64,000 nucleotides of DNA from Gelatoporia subvermispora B (taxonomy: Eukaryota; Basidiomycota; Agaricomycetes; Polyporales; Gelatoporiaceae). The notes below the pieces were generated by a model. The model saw only the letters and a list, made by a program, of their open reading frames with translations. It was not told the DNA's origin and searched no databases. The position numbers were made by a program, and so were the translations under genes. Below are positions 35,173 through 47,116 of this stretch, one piece after another. How positions within the stretch are numbered: position 1 is the stretch's first letter; the number at the start of each line of letters is the position of its first letter. The stretch covers positions 922,895 through 986,894 of the forward strand of contig KB445804.1 of NCBI GenBank assembly GCA_000320605.2, written 5' to 3'.

Positions 35173-37107
35173 TCACTCGAGGCTCATCTGCTCTGCGGCA
35201 AGTTCGTTGATGTGCAACCGTGACCATTCGATTGCGTATAGCGACGCTTTGAGGAACTTCTTGTGCGCGTACTTCTGGCAGACGGCCATGTTGGTGAAGT
35301 TCTTCTCCGCCAGCTTCTCGACCAAGAGCTGGTGTCCCGGCAGCAAGTACTCCTCAGTGAACCCTGAGTGGTACACGAACCCTTCGTTCTGAAAAGGGAG
35401 GACAATAGCCAGTTAGTAACGCCGAACCAGCACGTGACATATGAACATGACGCCAATTTGAAAGAACAAAAACGTGATGGGGGCATGTCTCCCACATTGC
35501 AGGGACATATGAATCGGACCCCAACTTGAATAGAAACAACACGTACCCAGTCACCCCCCAACATCCTCCTCGAAGTGTACATCCCAATGGCCGCGATCAA
35601 GCTCGGCTTCACCCTCAAAAACCGGTGGTCCAGCAGCGTCACCTCGATCAAGAACTTGCTCAGTGTCCGGGTCTGGATGTCGTAGTCGTCTGCCTTGCTG
35701 ATCTTGCGCATCCAGCTGTATGGTGAGCAGTATTGGCTGACCTTGAACTCCAACACTTGCAGGACGATCCGCTCGCCCTTCAGGATCTCGTCTCTCGTAT
35801 ACCCACGCTCGGTCATGTAGACGAACTCGTCCACAGAAGGCGCAAGGATCTCCTCATACTTCGCAGCGATGAACATGGCCGTCACCCCAACCAATTGCAG
35901 CTTCAAGAGGGACACCGTTCGTTTACTGAGGAAACGGTCGACTATGTTGACCGCGATCCATAGCGTTTCCGGTAGCATGTGGTATCGCAAGTGTACCTGC
36001 AAGAGCCAGTCCACCAACGTTTGCCGCATCTCCCAAGTGATTTCACTCTGGATAGCCATGTAGTTCGCATCGGGCATCATGTTTTCCTGAAAGGCGCTTC
36101 AGAAATCAACCATGACAATGCCTAGACGCTCAGCGCACCTCGAGGTCTGCCATGTACTCGAAGATATCCTCCGCGTATTCCGACACCATTGTGGTGTCAT
36201 ATGGGTCGACTTCATCGTCGAACGTCTCGCGGATCTCGTCGACTTCCTGGTGGTACCTCCGGGCACGTTCTGCCGAGACGTCTGGCCAGACGCGGGGGAC
36301 AGGCGCCTTGTCGATGACAATGTCGTGAACTTTATCAAAAAGCTCATCATCGCTGTCCATGTCGACCATCTTCTCGATTTCGGCATCGATGCCGAAGTGA
36401 GCAAAATCATCGTCTGTTGACGCTGGAACGATAGGAGCCTCTTCGATATCCATTTCGTCCTCGCTTTCAGCCTCCTCGTTGATCTCGATTTCCAAAACGA
36501 CAGGAGCGACGGCTTCCTGCGGGACAGGGATGCGCTGTGCCGTTCGCGAGGCAACGACGGGGCGCGATGCTGTGGTAGACGTGCGCGCATTGGCGGCGGC
36601 GGCTGCTACTGGTATAGACTTGTTTGTGCCTAGGGGTACGCGTTGTGGACCCGTAGTGGCGATGGAACTGGCGCGACCACGCTTAAGAGCAAGCTCGACA
36701 TTCTCTTTACCAGTGGCTTTGACCTCAACATCCGGCTGTGACGAACTTGGTAAGTATATCTATACGAGCGCCACGCCACACATCCCGATGGAGATGCAAC
36801 ATGGCTTGAACGAATGGCACCTCAACGTACCTTGCGGTTTACGGCAACGGTGGTGACCTCGCCGAGCGCGGGACGTTGCGGACCACTCTTGAACGTGTTT
36901 CCCACAACCTTGGCCTGAACAGCGCGAGCTGCTCCTGCAATGCCGGAGGACTGGCGAACCTGCTTGCTGACTGCATTCTCATCCACGATACGTTGAGGTC
37001 CGGTGTTGCGGTACCGCATGGGAAGCTTCGAGACGTCCGCAGTCATTAGGATGTTGTAGGATGCTATGGGAGCATTGTGTACTTACACGGACGTTGTTGT
37101 TTGCCAT
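35173..37107 (-). CDS. G2/mitotic B-type cyclin
   Basis: Five exons, all phase 0 (37107-37087, 37025-36831, 36735-36139, 36086-35547, 35388-35173), give 522 aa. It is the regulatory subunit of Cdc2/Cdk1. The N-terminus carries two destruction-box candidates, RPALGEVTT (residues 58-66) and RVPLGTN (104-110), and a KEN box (82-84), so degradation by the anaphase-promoting complex is expected. A very acidic segment follows (about 150-230). The cyclin box begins near 290 with MRQTLVDWLLQVHLRY, then KRTVSLLKLQLVGVTAMFIAAKYEE, and the C-terminal fold includes LPGHQLLVEKLAEKNF. The protein starts MANNNVR, a common basidiomycete cyclin start. Upstream DNA has ACGCGT motifs. Confidence 0.95.
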
Positions 37108-38331
37108 GTCTTGAAGCGAATTTATCTACTGTTGAAATGTTGCCGATATCGACGGGTGTGCCGGTGTGTTGCGCTGAACGGAGCCAAAAGATGAGATGAC
37201 AGGAAAGAAAATTACGCCCGACGCGTCGCGGAATGGAAGGAAAGGATGGGAGGGGAGGGGGAGGCTGTCTTGAGACAACGGTGTCAGCCTGGTCGAGGCA
37301 ACGAAACAAACGTCCTCCTTCGCGATTTCAACCTTGCCCGCGTCGCGCCGCCACGTGAAAGCCAAACGCGGACAAAGAACGCGTCCGTCCATGTTCGAAC
37401 GCGACGCGCTCGCGTCTTGTTCTTCCCATCCTCCATCATTCTTTGCTTGTCCATCATTCTAATGCGTGTCATTCTATTCCTTGATACTCGGAACTTGGAA
37501 AGTCGTGATCTGCAAGCGTGTTGAGGTGCGCACCTCTTCGTGCGGTTCGAGCGCCAACACGCGCTCTAACGCGTCCGTAACGCTGCAGGGCGGCCTGGCG
37601 ACTGCACAGGTTTTACCAGAGCGCGTCAGCGTCTGCTAGCGCAGCGCTGGACGTCAAATGTACGTCAACAAACCGATGTTCGTGTTCCCGTAAAGTACCC
37701 AGAATTCAACATGACAAAATCTATATCACGAGCAATCGTCGGCTATTGGTACAAGCGAGCGTCATTTCAGGTCGCGAGGTACGTCATTCTCATCCGGGGT
37801 ACACGATCGTGGGGAATGCGTGGAGTATATGCAGTTTAAAGCCGAGGCCAGGGGAGCTGTGAGGACGATGCGCACCTGGAAGCGAGGAAGGAGGGTGAAT
37901 CCATGGGTCTACGAGCAGTGTTTACGGGACGTGAAACACCCCTCCAGTCAAATGCAACGCAGATCATTCGAGCAGTGCGCTTTACAAGCGTCAGGCGATA
38001 CCGGAAACGACATATATGCAACACGTTATGGGCGGGCTGGCCCTGCAGCGGCGACAACGGACCGGAATAGGACAGTGCGCCATCTCAAAGAGGAAGTCTG
38101 GCTGCTCAATGTCATTCCAGCGCTAGAATGTGTCGGGAGAGGCGCATCCATCGGAAGGGTCGCAGGGTGCATCATTGTTGTACTCCAAGCGGACGGCGGC
38201 AGAAGACGGACTCTCCGAGGAATTCTGCGAACAAGGCATATCAGCGACAGTTTTCCTTCAGGCGGAGACCTATCTGTAGGACCTCTGCGAACAATGAGTA
38301 CCTGCGGTTCATCAGCAGCTCGCTGGAACCT
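37108..38331. other. Cyclin promoter and FHA-gene 3' flank, 1.2 kb
   Basis: No gene is supported. The plus-strand frame entering from 37820 is the extension of an antisense shadow of the FHA gene. Three ACGCGT hexamers at 37221, 37379 and 37569 lie 114-470 bp upstream of the cyclin ATG. Confidence 0.5.
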
Positions 38332-39675
38332 TTATGGTCTTGATTCAGTCTCCCCAGATGCAACGCTGGCCCAGCGCTTCATCTTTCCACTCTCCTTCCA
38401 ATCCGCTGCAGGACCCGGTGACCCTGGTACGCTCGCGGGAGCGCTTGACATGCCCAAGCCCGCCCTTCCCACGCTAGCGTGCACATTCAACGGCTCGACA
38501 AGGTTCTTCCCACCCGAGTCGGGCTGCCCAAGGCTTGTACCTGGCTGCCAGCCTTGCTTCATAAGGAGACGATGGCCGATATTCGTGTCTGATAACGGAG
38601 TCGGCGGCGCTGACACTGGCTCCGGCTTGGGTGCGGACGCATCAGATAGGGAGGGAGAAGGAGAAGCGGATGTGAGAAGGCTTCTGGATGTAGTCCCAGG
38701 GGCATCAGGCGGAGTACTCGGATGTAGAGACCGCCGCCGTGCACTGCGGTCAACATATTCGGCAGATCCAGCCCTTGCAGGAGGAGAATCATGGCGCGAG
38801 AGGAGACTGCGCTTGAGCATCGTCAGCGCCTTCTTCGGATCTCGCGCCGCTGGATCAACGACAGAAGGGTTCGCAGGAGGCTCGTCTCTCTTGCGCTTCT
38901 TGCTCGCCTCATCGAAACGCTCGCCTCTGCGAGCGTCGATGAGAGGTATCTCGTCGTTCCCCTTGGGCGAGCAGTCGGCGCAGGGTATTCGATCGTGGAT
39001 GTGGACGATGAACGACGTATCTCCAAACGATAATACGTCGAGATGCTGGAGGCGACGTGGTATGCTGGCTATTCGGGGAGGGGATAAACGGAAACCTCGA
39101 GAGTCTTGGAAAACTGGTACTGATCCAGGGCCCCCGCTAGCGCCATTGCCGACACTCGAGCCGACGTTAGTCAGAAGGAACGTCCCATGCATAGACCCCA
39201 TATCCACCACAGCCCACTCGCGCCGCTGCAGGTCCCAGTAGATTGTGGCATGAAGCTTCGATACAGCCATTTCCTTCAATCGTATACGTGGCGTGTCATT
39301 CCCCGGAGGTGCAACATCACGACCAAACTGCACTTCTGTGTATCCGTCCAGCACTGCGATTCTATGTTTTTTCGAGAGGACAGGGCTTTTCTGGACGAGT
39401 AGTCGTAGACAGCCCCCGGTCTGCCCCGTCAATGACTGTGGCTGCTTAGCTGACGAACGGGAAGCATGTTGCCTGTGACTGCTATCCGCGACGGTTTGTG
39501 CGCTATCAGAGTACTGTAGCTGGGATGGTGGGTCTGCGTCCCCAGGCCATTTGAGAGAGGGGGAATAGGTCGCTCCAGAAGGGTCTATGTCGCGGGTACT
39601 GGGAGGGTCGTGTCGGTGCCGTTCGTAGTCGGCGTAGACATTGATGTCGTTGGGATATATCTCGCCTTCTTCCAT
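38332..39675 (-). CDS. FHA and G-patch domain protein (AGGF1-like)
   Basis: A single-exon, 447-aa gene starting MEEGEIYPNDINVYADY. The FHA domain (about 95-240) shows FGRD, then MAVSKLHATIYWD and VVDMGSMHGTFLL, the conserved Arg, Ser and Asn/His-type phosphothreonine-binding positions. A Lys/Arg-rich linker (SKKRKRDE) follows, likely nuclear. The G-patch (about 370-400) is GHRLLMKQGWQPGTSLGQ, with its spaced glycines. G-patch proteins usually activate DEAH helicases or bind RNA; together with FHA this suggests an RNA-processing or DNA-damage adaptor, which is inference. Long frames on the opposite strand are shadows. Confidence 0.9.
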   Translation of the reverse strand: MEEGEIYPNDINVYADYERHRHDPPSTRDIDPSGATYSPSLKWPGDADPPSQLQYSDSAQTVADSSHRQHASRSSAKQPQSLTGQTGGCLRLLVQKSPVLSKKHRIAVLDGYTEVQFGRDVAPPGNDTPRIRLKEMAVSKLHATIYWDLQRREWAVVDMGSMHGTFLLTNVGSSVGNGASGGPGSVPVFQDSRGFRLSPPRIASIPRRLQHLDVLSFGDTSFIVHIHDRIPCADCSPKGNDEIPLIDARRGERFDEASKKRKRDEPPANPSVVDPAARDPKKALTMLKRSLLSRHDSPPARAGSAEYVDRSARRRSLHPSTPPDAPGTTSRSLLTSASPSPSLSDASAPKPEPVSAPPTPLSDTNIGHRLLMKQGWQPGTSLGQPDSGGKNLVEPLNVHASVGRAGLGMSSAPASVPGSPGPAADWKESGKMKRWASVASGETESRP

Positions 39676-40040
39676 TCAAGAATCCTGATCGTGCTGGCCT
39701 CCGCGTGTCGAGGATATAGAGCGGGAGCGCAGATCTGCAGAATGCGGGTGCGTTGTGGCTGAGAGAGAGAGAGCATGAGATCATCTGCCAGCGCTGGGAA
39801 TGGTAAACGGGAGAGGGTGTCGTAAAAGCTCGCGTTCGACCACGTCAACAGGCAGCAACATGAGCACAACACCACAGCGCTTCGCGGCTTCTGTGTGCCC
39901 TGGAGTGGCCACGCGGTCAAGTCCTCAAAGTTCGCCAGGCCACAGTAGTTACCTCGCGTTCGCATCCCAGTAGCCCGAATCGTGAGCACCATCATAATTT
40001 TGGCACGGAAGACCTTGCTATCTCCTCGTTGACGTATCAC
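39676..40040. other. Divergent promoter, 365 bp
   Basis: Shared upstream region of the FHA/G-patch gene and the XLF gene. No gene seen. Confidence 0.55.
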
Positions 40041-41721
40041 ATGGAGTATCTTTCGGAGGTCTGTAGAATTCCAGACTATCCAGAATACTTACTTGACAAG
40101 ATCTCATGACCTGCAGGCCCATCTGAAGCTGCTTCTTCAAAAGGAGTGGCTTGTAAAGGTTGATAATGAGCATTCTACTCCCTATCTGCTGGTACGCCTG
40201 CTTCTTTGCATATCAAAATGTCACTCAGCTACCACTGTACACGTACTCGCATCTACATCGGCCTATGCAGAAGTTCTACTCCTCGACAGTCGACTTGAGC
40301 TGTTGCATCCTTATCACAGACACCCGGAACGTATGGGGAGAAGGCAAGGTGGTTCCACTGACCCCTCATTGGTCGACGAGGCCCGGGACCTAACATTCCT
40401 TCTTAGTCCTGACCAGCAAGCAGTTCGCCCGACGTTGGCGTGACTGTAATGCTGGAATTCCTTCCGCCACAAGTACGACAGAAGACGAGGATGAATGGAG
40501 AACACGAATTATCGATGTTCTTTCTACTGCCCATTCGCTGGGCGGTATCGTGGACCTTTCTTTCGAGGTCGTCAACTCACACAATGCCGTGCGCTTCACC
40601 ATGCAACTTTCCCCCCTTCTATTACTCATCGCCTACGTACAGGATCTTGCGGTTGAATTGGGGTCCGACCAAATTAGATGGCGATGGGAGACCTACTCCC
40701 TTGGTCCCAGAGTATCGGCTGACGTTCTCTCAAAGCATCTAATCCTGCCGCTCATCAGTGTTACCCATCTGGCGTTCAGTTCTGCGGACCCTGTGAGCGA
40801 ACTAACAGACGCCGATCTCGAGAAGGTGAGATAAGGCTGCAGCTGGGTCCGTTCAATTGTCTCATCCGATACTATTCGCAACTCTACAGGCGGTGGACAA
40901 GGTTGGGCGAACAGCTCGACGTACGCTCGACACACACGTCAAGCATGCCATCTCCAGACCACGAGTGGCCACCTCGCTGCAGAGGATGACGGCTATGTTT
41001 AACTTCCTGCCCGACCTTCGTGCGTACGTTGCCAGTGGGACGGCTGTGTGTTGACCTGCCTTGCAGCGCCGATATTGGCGGACTTTGAGAGACCTGAACT
41101 CGTGCTGCCCATGCCCCCGCAGCCTCGATCACGATCGGTGTCCAAGCCTCCACGAGTTCGGAGTCCTGCCCGAGAGATACCGCATGACAGCACAGTGGGT
41201 AGTCTTCCTTCTTGCATGCTTGGCTTCCTCAAGAACTCCTCCAGTCCACGAACGTTGCCCGCGACGTTCCGTATGACTCTCCCATGCAAAAATCATATGG
41301 TAAGGCCTTAGCAGGGCCCCCTGTGGATAGCGGCTCGGAAACGGAACAATCTGAGGACGGGGAGCCTGCCCCATCTGCGAAGGCGACTAAGGAGGTCCGC
41401 AGTGCTCGGAGCTCCAATGTCCACAGCGAGACTAGTTCTCGTGCAGGGTCCCCGAAACGTGTTGGTCTTGCCACCTCCGGTCCGAACACTCCCTCCGCAA
41501 CGGCGGCGGCTTCACGGCGGTCTTCCCAGGCTGCTCCAGTGGCCGACCAGACGTCCTCTCCACCTGCACCTCCAGCTAAGAGAGCCAAGCATGCCGCAGC
41601 CACTTCTGACAGTGACGATAATGGTGAAGGAGGATCCGCCCAGCCTGCCTCACAGCCCAAGAGCGGTCCAGCTCGCCGTGGCGCCAAGCAGCCCATAAAG
41701 CGAGGGGGGAGGCGCTTTTGA
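40041..41721 (+). CDS. XLF/Nej1-like non-homologous end-joining factor
   Basis: Seven exons (40041-40058, 40117-40191, 40271-40343, 40407-40825, 40890-41019, 41067-41198, 41234-41721) give 444 aa. The globular head shows the XLF pattern: LQKEWLVKVDNEHSTPYLL, CCILITDTRNVWGEVL, SKQFARRWRDCN. A long helical region follows (DLEKAVDKVGRTARRTLDTH), then a low-complexity Ser/Pro tail ending in a basic cluster plus aromatic residue, PIKRGGRRF, like the C-terminal Ku-binding motif of XLF. Role: bridges broken DNA ends with XRCC4/Lif1 and ligase IV. Exon 3 ends at a GC donor (40344): the nearby GT alternative gives an immediate stop. The 35-nt last intron is short and the least certain junction. Confidence 0.86.
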
Positions 41722-42102
41722 TATCGGCGACGGACTGCGTAGCGAGCTTCACTGTCAACAACGTATGTCAGAGCTTCAGCTTCGGCTCTGACTTCTACTT
41801 ACCCAACTGTGGCGTCATGTCTACTTGGGAAAGAAGCTCATGTGCATCGTGTATGCATCGTGCAGAACTCGTGTACGCTGTCGTTGTGCGCAGACATCGT
41901 GAGATCACACTGCGTACTTAGGGCCTGACTTCTCACACCGCATGTTAAAGTACATTGAATAGGATGCATTGACTTAGTGACGCAAGTTCACCGTATGTTA
42001 GAAACCAATTCGAGAAGTGGCTCCTTCACTTCCAAACATATGTAGTGGGAAGAGGACCGTGCAGGAGCTAGAGGCATGGTACCACGGAAGGCAGATCCCT
42101 TC
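41722..42102. other. Spacer, 380 bp
   Basis: Converging 3' flanks of the XLF gene and the small Cys-rich gene. Nothing recognisable. Confidence 0.5.
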
Positions 42103-42529
42103 TCACCACGAGCTGCTCCTACTGGACTCTCGGGCTTCTTTGCACGCATCGCACGGCTCCTGGATGAGGTTCTGCACCCGCCGTCTGTCGGTCCATCTCT
42201 GGCAAGTATGATACAGATCAAATGGGGTTGAACAGCTAGGGAATATTGGCGTACGGTGTTGCAATCGCAGTTCTTCGCCGTCTTGTGCATGTGATTCTTG
42301 CTCAGCTTGCACGTCGGGGACTCGCAATCCCATCTCTCGCCTGAGTAGTAGGATACGACGTAGTGCTATGATGTCGCCCAGAGGGTCGTTAGCTATTCGG
42401 ACGGGCGGTATGCAGGTCTATATGTCGTACCCCGCAACCTCGATGCTGGTTGCCGAAACTGCCGAACGACGTTAAGCCATGAAGTAATCGGCCAACAAAA
42501 GACGGGACCTACCATTCTTGGATACACAT
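42103..42529 (-). CDS. Small Cys/His-rich protein, unknown function
   Basis: Found by splicing, not as one frame: exons 42529-42513, 42458-42431, 42365-42255 and 42198-42103 give 83 aa with all phases closing. It begins MCIQECFG, then GCGHYVV, WDCESPTC, LSKNH and NCDC, and ends with a basic segment and CDAC before a Ser-rich tail. The ordered Cys/His pairs suggest one or two small zinc sites. I believe similar short proteins (Cys-Gly-His near the start, a Cys pair at the end) occur in Agaricomycetes without assigned function, but this is from memory and unchecked. No signal peptide, so probably intracellular. It lies in otherwise gene-poor DNA. Confidence 0.68.
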
Positions 42530-44439
42530 CTTGGTCTCGTGATGAAGATCAGGGGTGTGGCAGACACGGAAAGTGACTGAAACCGCAAATCGAATTACTG
42601 TGATCGTTTGGGCGAAGAGGCTAGGAACACGGATACTGTGAACGGACAGCTCCCGTCTTATACAGCAATGCTCCAGCACTACTAGCAGGTACCATGGGAC
42701 TTGGAGCTGTCATCGCTCGCGGGGCCGTTGGAACTATAGAATCAGTGGCGTCACGAGACGAGAGAAAGCTTCTTCAGTTCTATGAAGACCACAATCGCGC
42801 ATGGCTGATGTCAAGGTTGGGGCACGTAACTTCCTATTCTTGTAGAAGAAAGATGCCGCGGATTCGGAGAGAATGAGATCCGAGCACGCCTGCAGAAGAT
42901 CACATAGCGATAAGGCTAGCAAGGCATGAACGACCAATAGGTCAGGGGTCGGGCTTCGGAACTTGTGATCCATGAACGTAGCCGCCGGAATACCTGCTGA
43001 TGCTAAAGCTGATAACAAGGAAAGTGCGCAATTGCCAGCTGGATAGGGAATCTCGGCTGAGTGAGGTGGGATGGGGAATCACCGGCGTTATAGTACCCTG
43101 CTGAGCTCACAAAGCTGCAGCTGTGATCGGCAATGGGCAGTATCCGCAAACAGTCCTCGCATTGAATAGATGATCCTTGGCCTATTCGTAGATCCCTCCT
43201 TTTGGCATGTGAACATGGGTACAGATGGGTCAAGACGGACCAAGTGACGGTATGACTTTTGATGCATCGACTTGCATTGTTGGAAGCATTCTTTCCCGAG
43301 AGAACGGTATGGGATTACAGCAGCTTAAGAGACAGACCAGTCAGCACCGCGTGCAATGCAGGCCGAGCAATCGCACTGGGAGGTGGGATTGTTCACGTTG
43401 TGATCTCAGCGACACGGGCCAGACGTCATGCCTTCGGAAGTGTGTCCGATTTCCGGTAACGGATACATAGCGTCAGAATGCAGCGACGGCGCCGCAGACG
43501 TGCAGAGTCGGTCATGTCCTGTTGGTATCGCCGGTGACTGAATTCTATCGAGTGGCAAGGGGCAGCACGGGAATGAGCTGGAAGCTTGCCGAACACCCGG
43601 AAACAGCAAGGCCATTCCGTAGACCCCCTAGGATCCCGAGAAGAAGAGCCTGGGAATATAGAAGGCACATTTCTCGGTAAACCGCTCGCGCCCCTGGGGT
43701 CCCCGGAGGACCATCTATCTATAGGGGAATTCCGTTATCAGTGAGGCAAGTCGTAAAGGCAGCTAAAGACGGATATGGCGTGCCAATGTCGTGAAGTTGC
43801 AAAGGGTACGGAGGTTTCATTACGTTGTCAGACAGTAGACGGTGACGAATCTACTATGATGTGGACGAACGGATGGACGTGAATTTGACTCACATAGTAC
43901 CTAGAGAACAACGTAGTGCATATTTAGGTATTATAGCTTGGCAGATATTCTCAAGTTGAATCTAGAAGTTGAGAAAGCCAAATCTGAGGAGACCTGACTG
44001 CTTATGTCAATTGGTGTCCTAACGATGGGGATAAGCCAATCGTTCCAGTTGCCATTACGGCAGCGGTGGTCTCGCCCTTGCGGTGGAATGAGTCAACTGT
44101 GCATTTCAACAAAATAAACGTGACGTTATACCAGGGCTTCAACGGGCACTGCCTCCGAGTCGGTCCTTAGAACTCAGTGATGATAAACAGCAGCCTGGCA
44201 CAGTGCAGGTTCGCATCAAGTCCAAATTTGGTATGGTGCGACCTGCCTCAAGCAGTGATCGATCACGTGGAGGGATGAGATCGCATAGCAAGATCTGGCT
44301 TGCTGAAGCGCGCAAGCCTTCGACCCGCGATTTGTTTTGCTCTCTTGCTTGCTCTCTGGGCTCGTTACTATTGTTCTCGTTGACACTTGGATCTACTGGA
44401 CAGAAGCGGGAAACTCATTCGCACTCTACTACGAGCGGT
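42530..44439. other. Gene-poor stretch, 1.9 kb
   Basis: Short ORFs only (up to 95 codons, for example 43018-42734 minus), with no family features. It contains the promoters of the Cys-rich gene and of the DEAD-box gene. A further small multi-exon gene cannot be excluded. Confidence 0.5.
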
Positions 44440-47116
44440 ATGGCAGCTACGACGACCGAAGGTACACCAGCCGCGACTAAGGCTAAGGTACGTCTCGCTC
44501 TTGGATGGGTCCTTTAAATGTGTATGTTCACATAGGTTCATAGGAAAAGACGAAGGCGAAGAAGAGGTATCTTAAGGCAAAGAAGGAGCGTCGCAAGAAT
44601 CGCAAAGCTGGCTCAAGGCCGACTACGGGTAACGAGCCACGGCAACATCGCGCTGATGCGCCCCATGGTAGCGATACATCAGAGTCCGACGATGAGGAAG
44701 AGGATGCAAACCAACCCAAGCGCTCTGAATTCGAAACCATGACCGAGAAAGCAGAGAAACAGAGCAAAGAAGAGGAAAGACCACGCAAGCGCCGAAAAGT
44801 AGACGAACCTGAGACGAGAGAGCCCGAGACTGCTCCACATTCAGATAACAATATCATGCAGGTCGATGAGGATGAAGCGGCGGTACCTTTCCCCCAGGAT
44901 CGCCCTAGATCGCTGACGCCTGTGGTAGCGTTACCCTCGTTTCCTTTACCACGACGACCAGACGCCCCCTCGAGGTCGACTCTTGCTTTGCAGGGTCTCG
45001 ACAAAGCATTAATTGATGCGGAGATCGTCGACCCGACACAGCTATCACCCTTTGACACGACACCAGACTCTGACAGTGGTACTGGATTGAGCGAAAAGAT
45101 GAGGAAGCGGTTGAAGGACCTTGGTGTATCAGAGCTATTTGCTGGTCGGTTGATACTCTCGCCCAATATTCACGATGTATTTACACAAACGAACGATTAT
45201 TTGAACAGTACAGACGGCAGTTATACCCTTCTTGCTCGCTTCAAGTCGTCTCAGATCACTATACTTGCCGTATGATCCGCCACGGGACTTGTGCGTTTCT
45301 GCTCCCACAGGTAGTGGGAAAACACTTGCATATGTACTGCCCATCACGGAGGTACGAGCACTCCGACCATCGATCGCCATTGTCATATCGAGGTGGCTCA
45401 CCCGCAACACCTCTAGACTCTCACATCGCGAATAGTCACTCGATTACGAGCATTAGTTGTTCTTCCTACACGTGATCTTGTGAACCAAGTTCGTGAGACG
45501 TTCGAAGCGGTTGCTAAAGGTAGAGGGTTGAAGGTGAGAGCGATCCACTCTCATGCGCAACTCGCGAGGGCCTTAACACTGAGGGCATGACGTCGTAGAT
45601 TGGAACGGCCACTGGACAACACTCCTTCGCACATGAACAAGCTCAGTTGGTGGCAGAACGTTCGAGACCGTATGTATGCATCTTGACTCTCTTCGTCGGT
45701 ATCTAATTTCTGCTCGTAGTGTGCAAGGCGGTTCCAGCAAAGTTGATATCCTCATTTGCACACCAGGTCGTCTGATTGATCACCTGAATGGCACTCCCAA
45801 TTTTTCATTGCAACACCTACGATACTTGGTGAGTGTGCTAGGTATGCTATTGTGCACGTCCTAACGATGTCTCACTAGGTGATCGACGAAGCGGACCGTC
45901 TCCTCGCACAGTCATTCCAAGATTGGCTCGCTCAAGTACTGTCTGCTACCAATGCACCTCAGCGCCTTGATGATGCAGAGACTTCGTCGATATCTGAGGG
46001 TAGACTATCTTCAACGTCGTCGCCAACCGCCATCCCTTACCCGGACGCGTTGTCTCCCGCATTCCTTCACTTGCTTGACAGAATGCCTGCCAGTACTACG
46101 GATGTTGACGAGAAGACAGAGGCATCATGTCAGAAGTTACTCTTCTCTGCAACGTTGACAAGGGATCCATCGAAAATTGCCGCCCTCAATCTACATTCCC
46201 CGAAATATTTTGTGGTGCAGAGTCGCACAGACCGTTCTGATTCCAAGGAAGATGGTGTGCTCAACATTGTCATGGAGAAGTTCAGTATGCCGAGCACGTT
46301 ATCGGTGAGTTCTCAGCAAGCGGGCTAGATGATCTCTAAACTCGTTAAATTCGCAGGAAAACATGATCGTGTGCGAAACTTCGGAGAAGCCGCTCATGCT
46401 CTTCCATCTGGTGCATGCACACAGTGTGACGAACGCACTCGTGTTCACGAAATCTGCAGAATCCACTGCACGTCTTGTTCGCTTGTTCGAATTCTTCGAG
46501 GCTGCACAGTCAAGTACAGCGCAAGGTAGCGCGAGAATTGTCGTCAAGGCATACTCAAGCGACTTGAGCCCTAGCGAACGGAAGTCGATATTAGAGCAAT
46601 TTAAGAACCAAAAAATTCATATGTGAGCCCTGCGAATATTCTCACAAGATCATCTTTGACCGATGCCATCGCACTGTAGATTGGTTTGCTCCGACCTCAT
46701 CTCCCGTGGCATTGATATCAGCCATGTCTCGCATGTCGTCAGCTACGATGCTCCGGTAGACATGCGTAAATATGTACACCGTGTGGGCCGCACGGCACGA
46801 GCCGGCCGTTTTGGGAGCGCATGGACACTTGTTGAGGAGCAAGAGGTGCGGCCATTGATTACCCCAGACGTCGATACTCATCCGTCTCGTTCTGGTTCAT
46901 AGGCCCGATATTTCAAGTCTATGCTCAAGGAAGCCGATCATTTGGACAAAGTCAAGCGACTGCGGGTCTCAGAGAAAGAGACTACACCCCTGCGTCCGGC
47001 GTATGAGGTCAGTGATTTTTGGGTTACGTTTGCGGCCCTCGGATTCTTACCAATCCAATCAATTGCAGAACGCGCTTACACAGCTCAAGGAGGTTTACGC
47101 TCGCTCAGCCAGTTGA
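44440..47116 (+). CDS. DBP6: DEAD-box RNA helicase Dbp6 (DDX51 family)
   Basis: Eleven exons (44440-44487, 44544-45144, 45209-45351, 45417-45533, 45599-45669, 45720-45828, 45879-46304, 46357-46622, 46680-46845, 46903-47007, 47069-47116) give 699 aa. Dbp6 is a nucleolar helicase acting early in 60S ribosomal subunit assembly. The N-terminal 200 residues are Lys- and acid-rich ([23 protein letters not shown]). Helicase motifs in order: APTGSGKT (about 248), LPTRDL, TPGRL, DEAD (366), [19 protein letters not shown]. The Asp/Ser-rich insert after DEAD and the region around [11 protein letters not shown] are typical of the Dbp6 branch; assignment to Dbp6 rather than another DEAD protein rests on this general resemblance. 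Confidence 0.93.

Noticed and set aside
37820..39241. 473-codon plus-strand ORF
   Set aside because: It is antisense to the FHA/G-patch gene, whose frame encodes two recognisable domains. The plus-strand product has no motifs.
44528..45166. 212-codon minus-strand ORF, Ser-rich
   Set aside because: Complement of the charged N-terminal exon of Dbp6.
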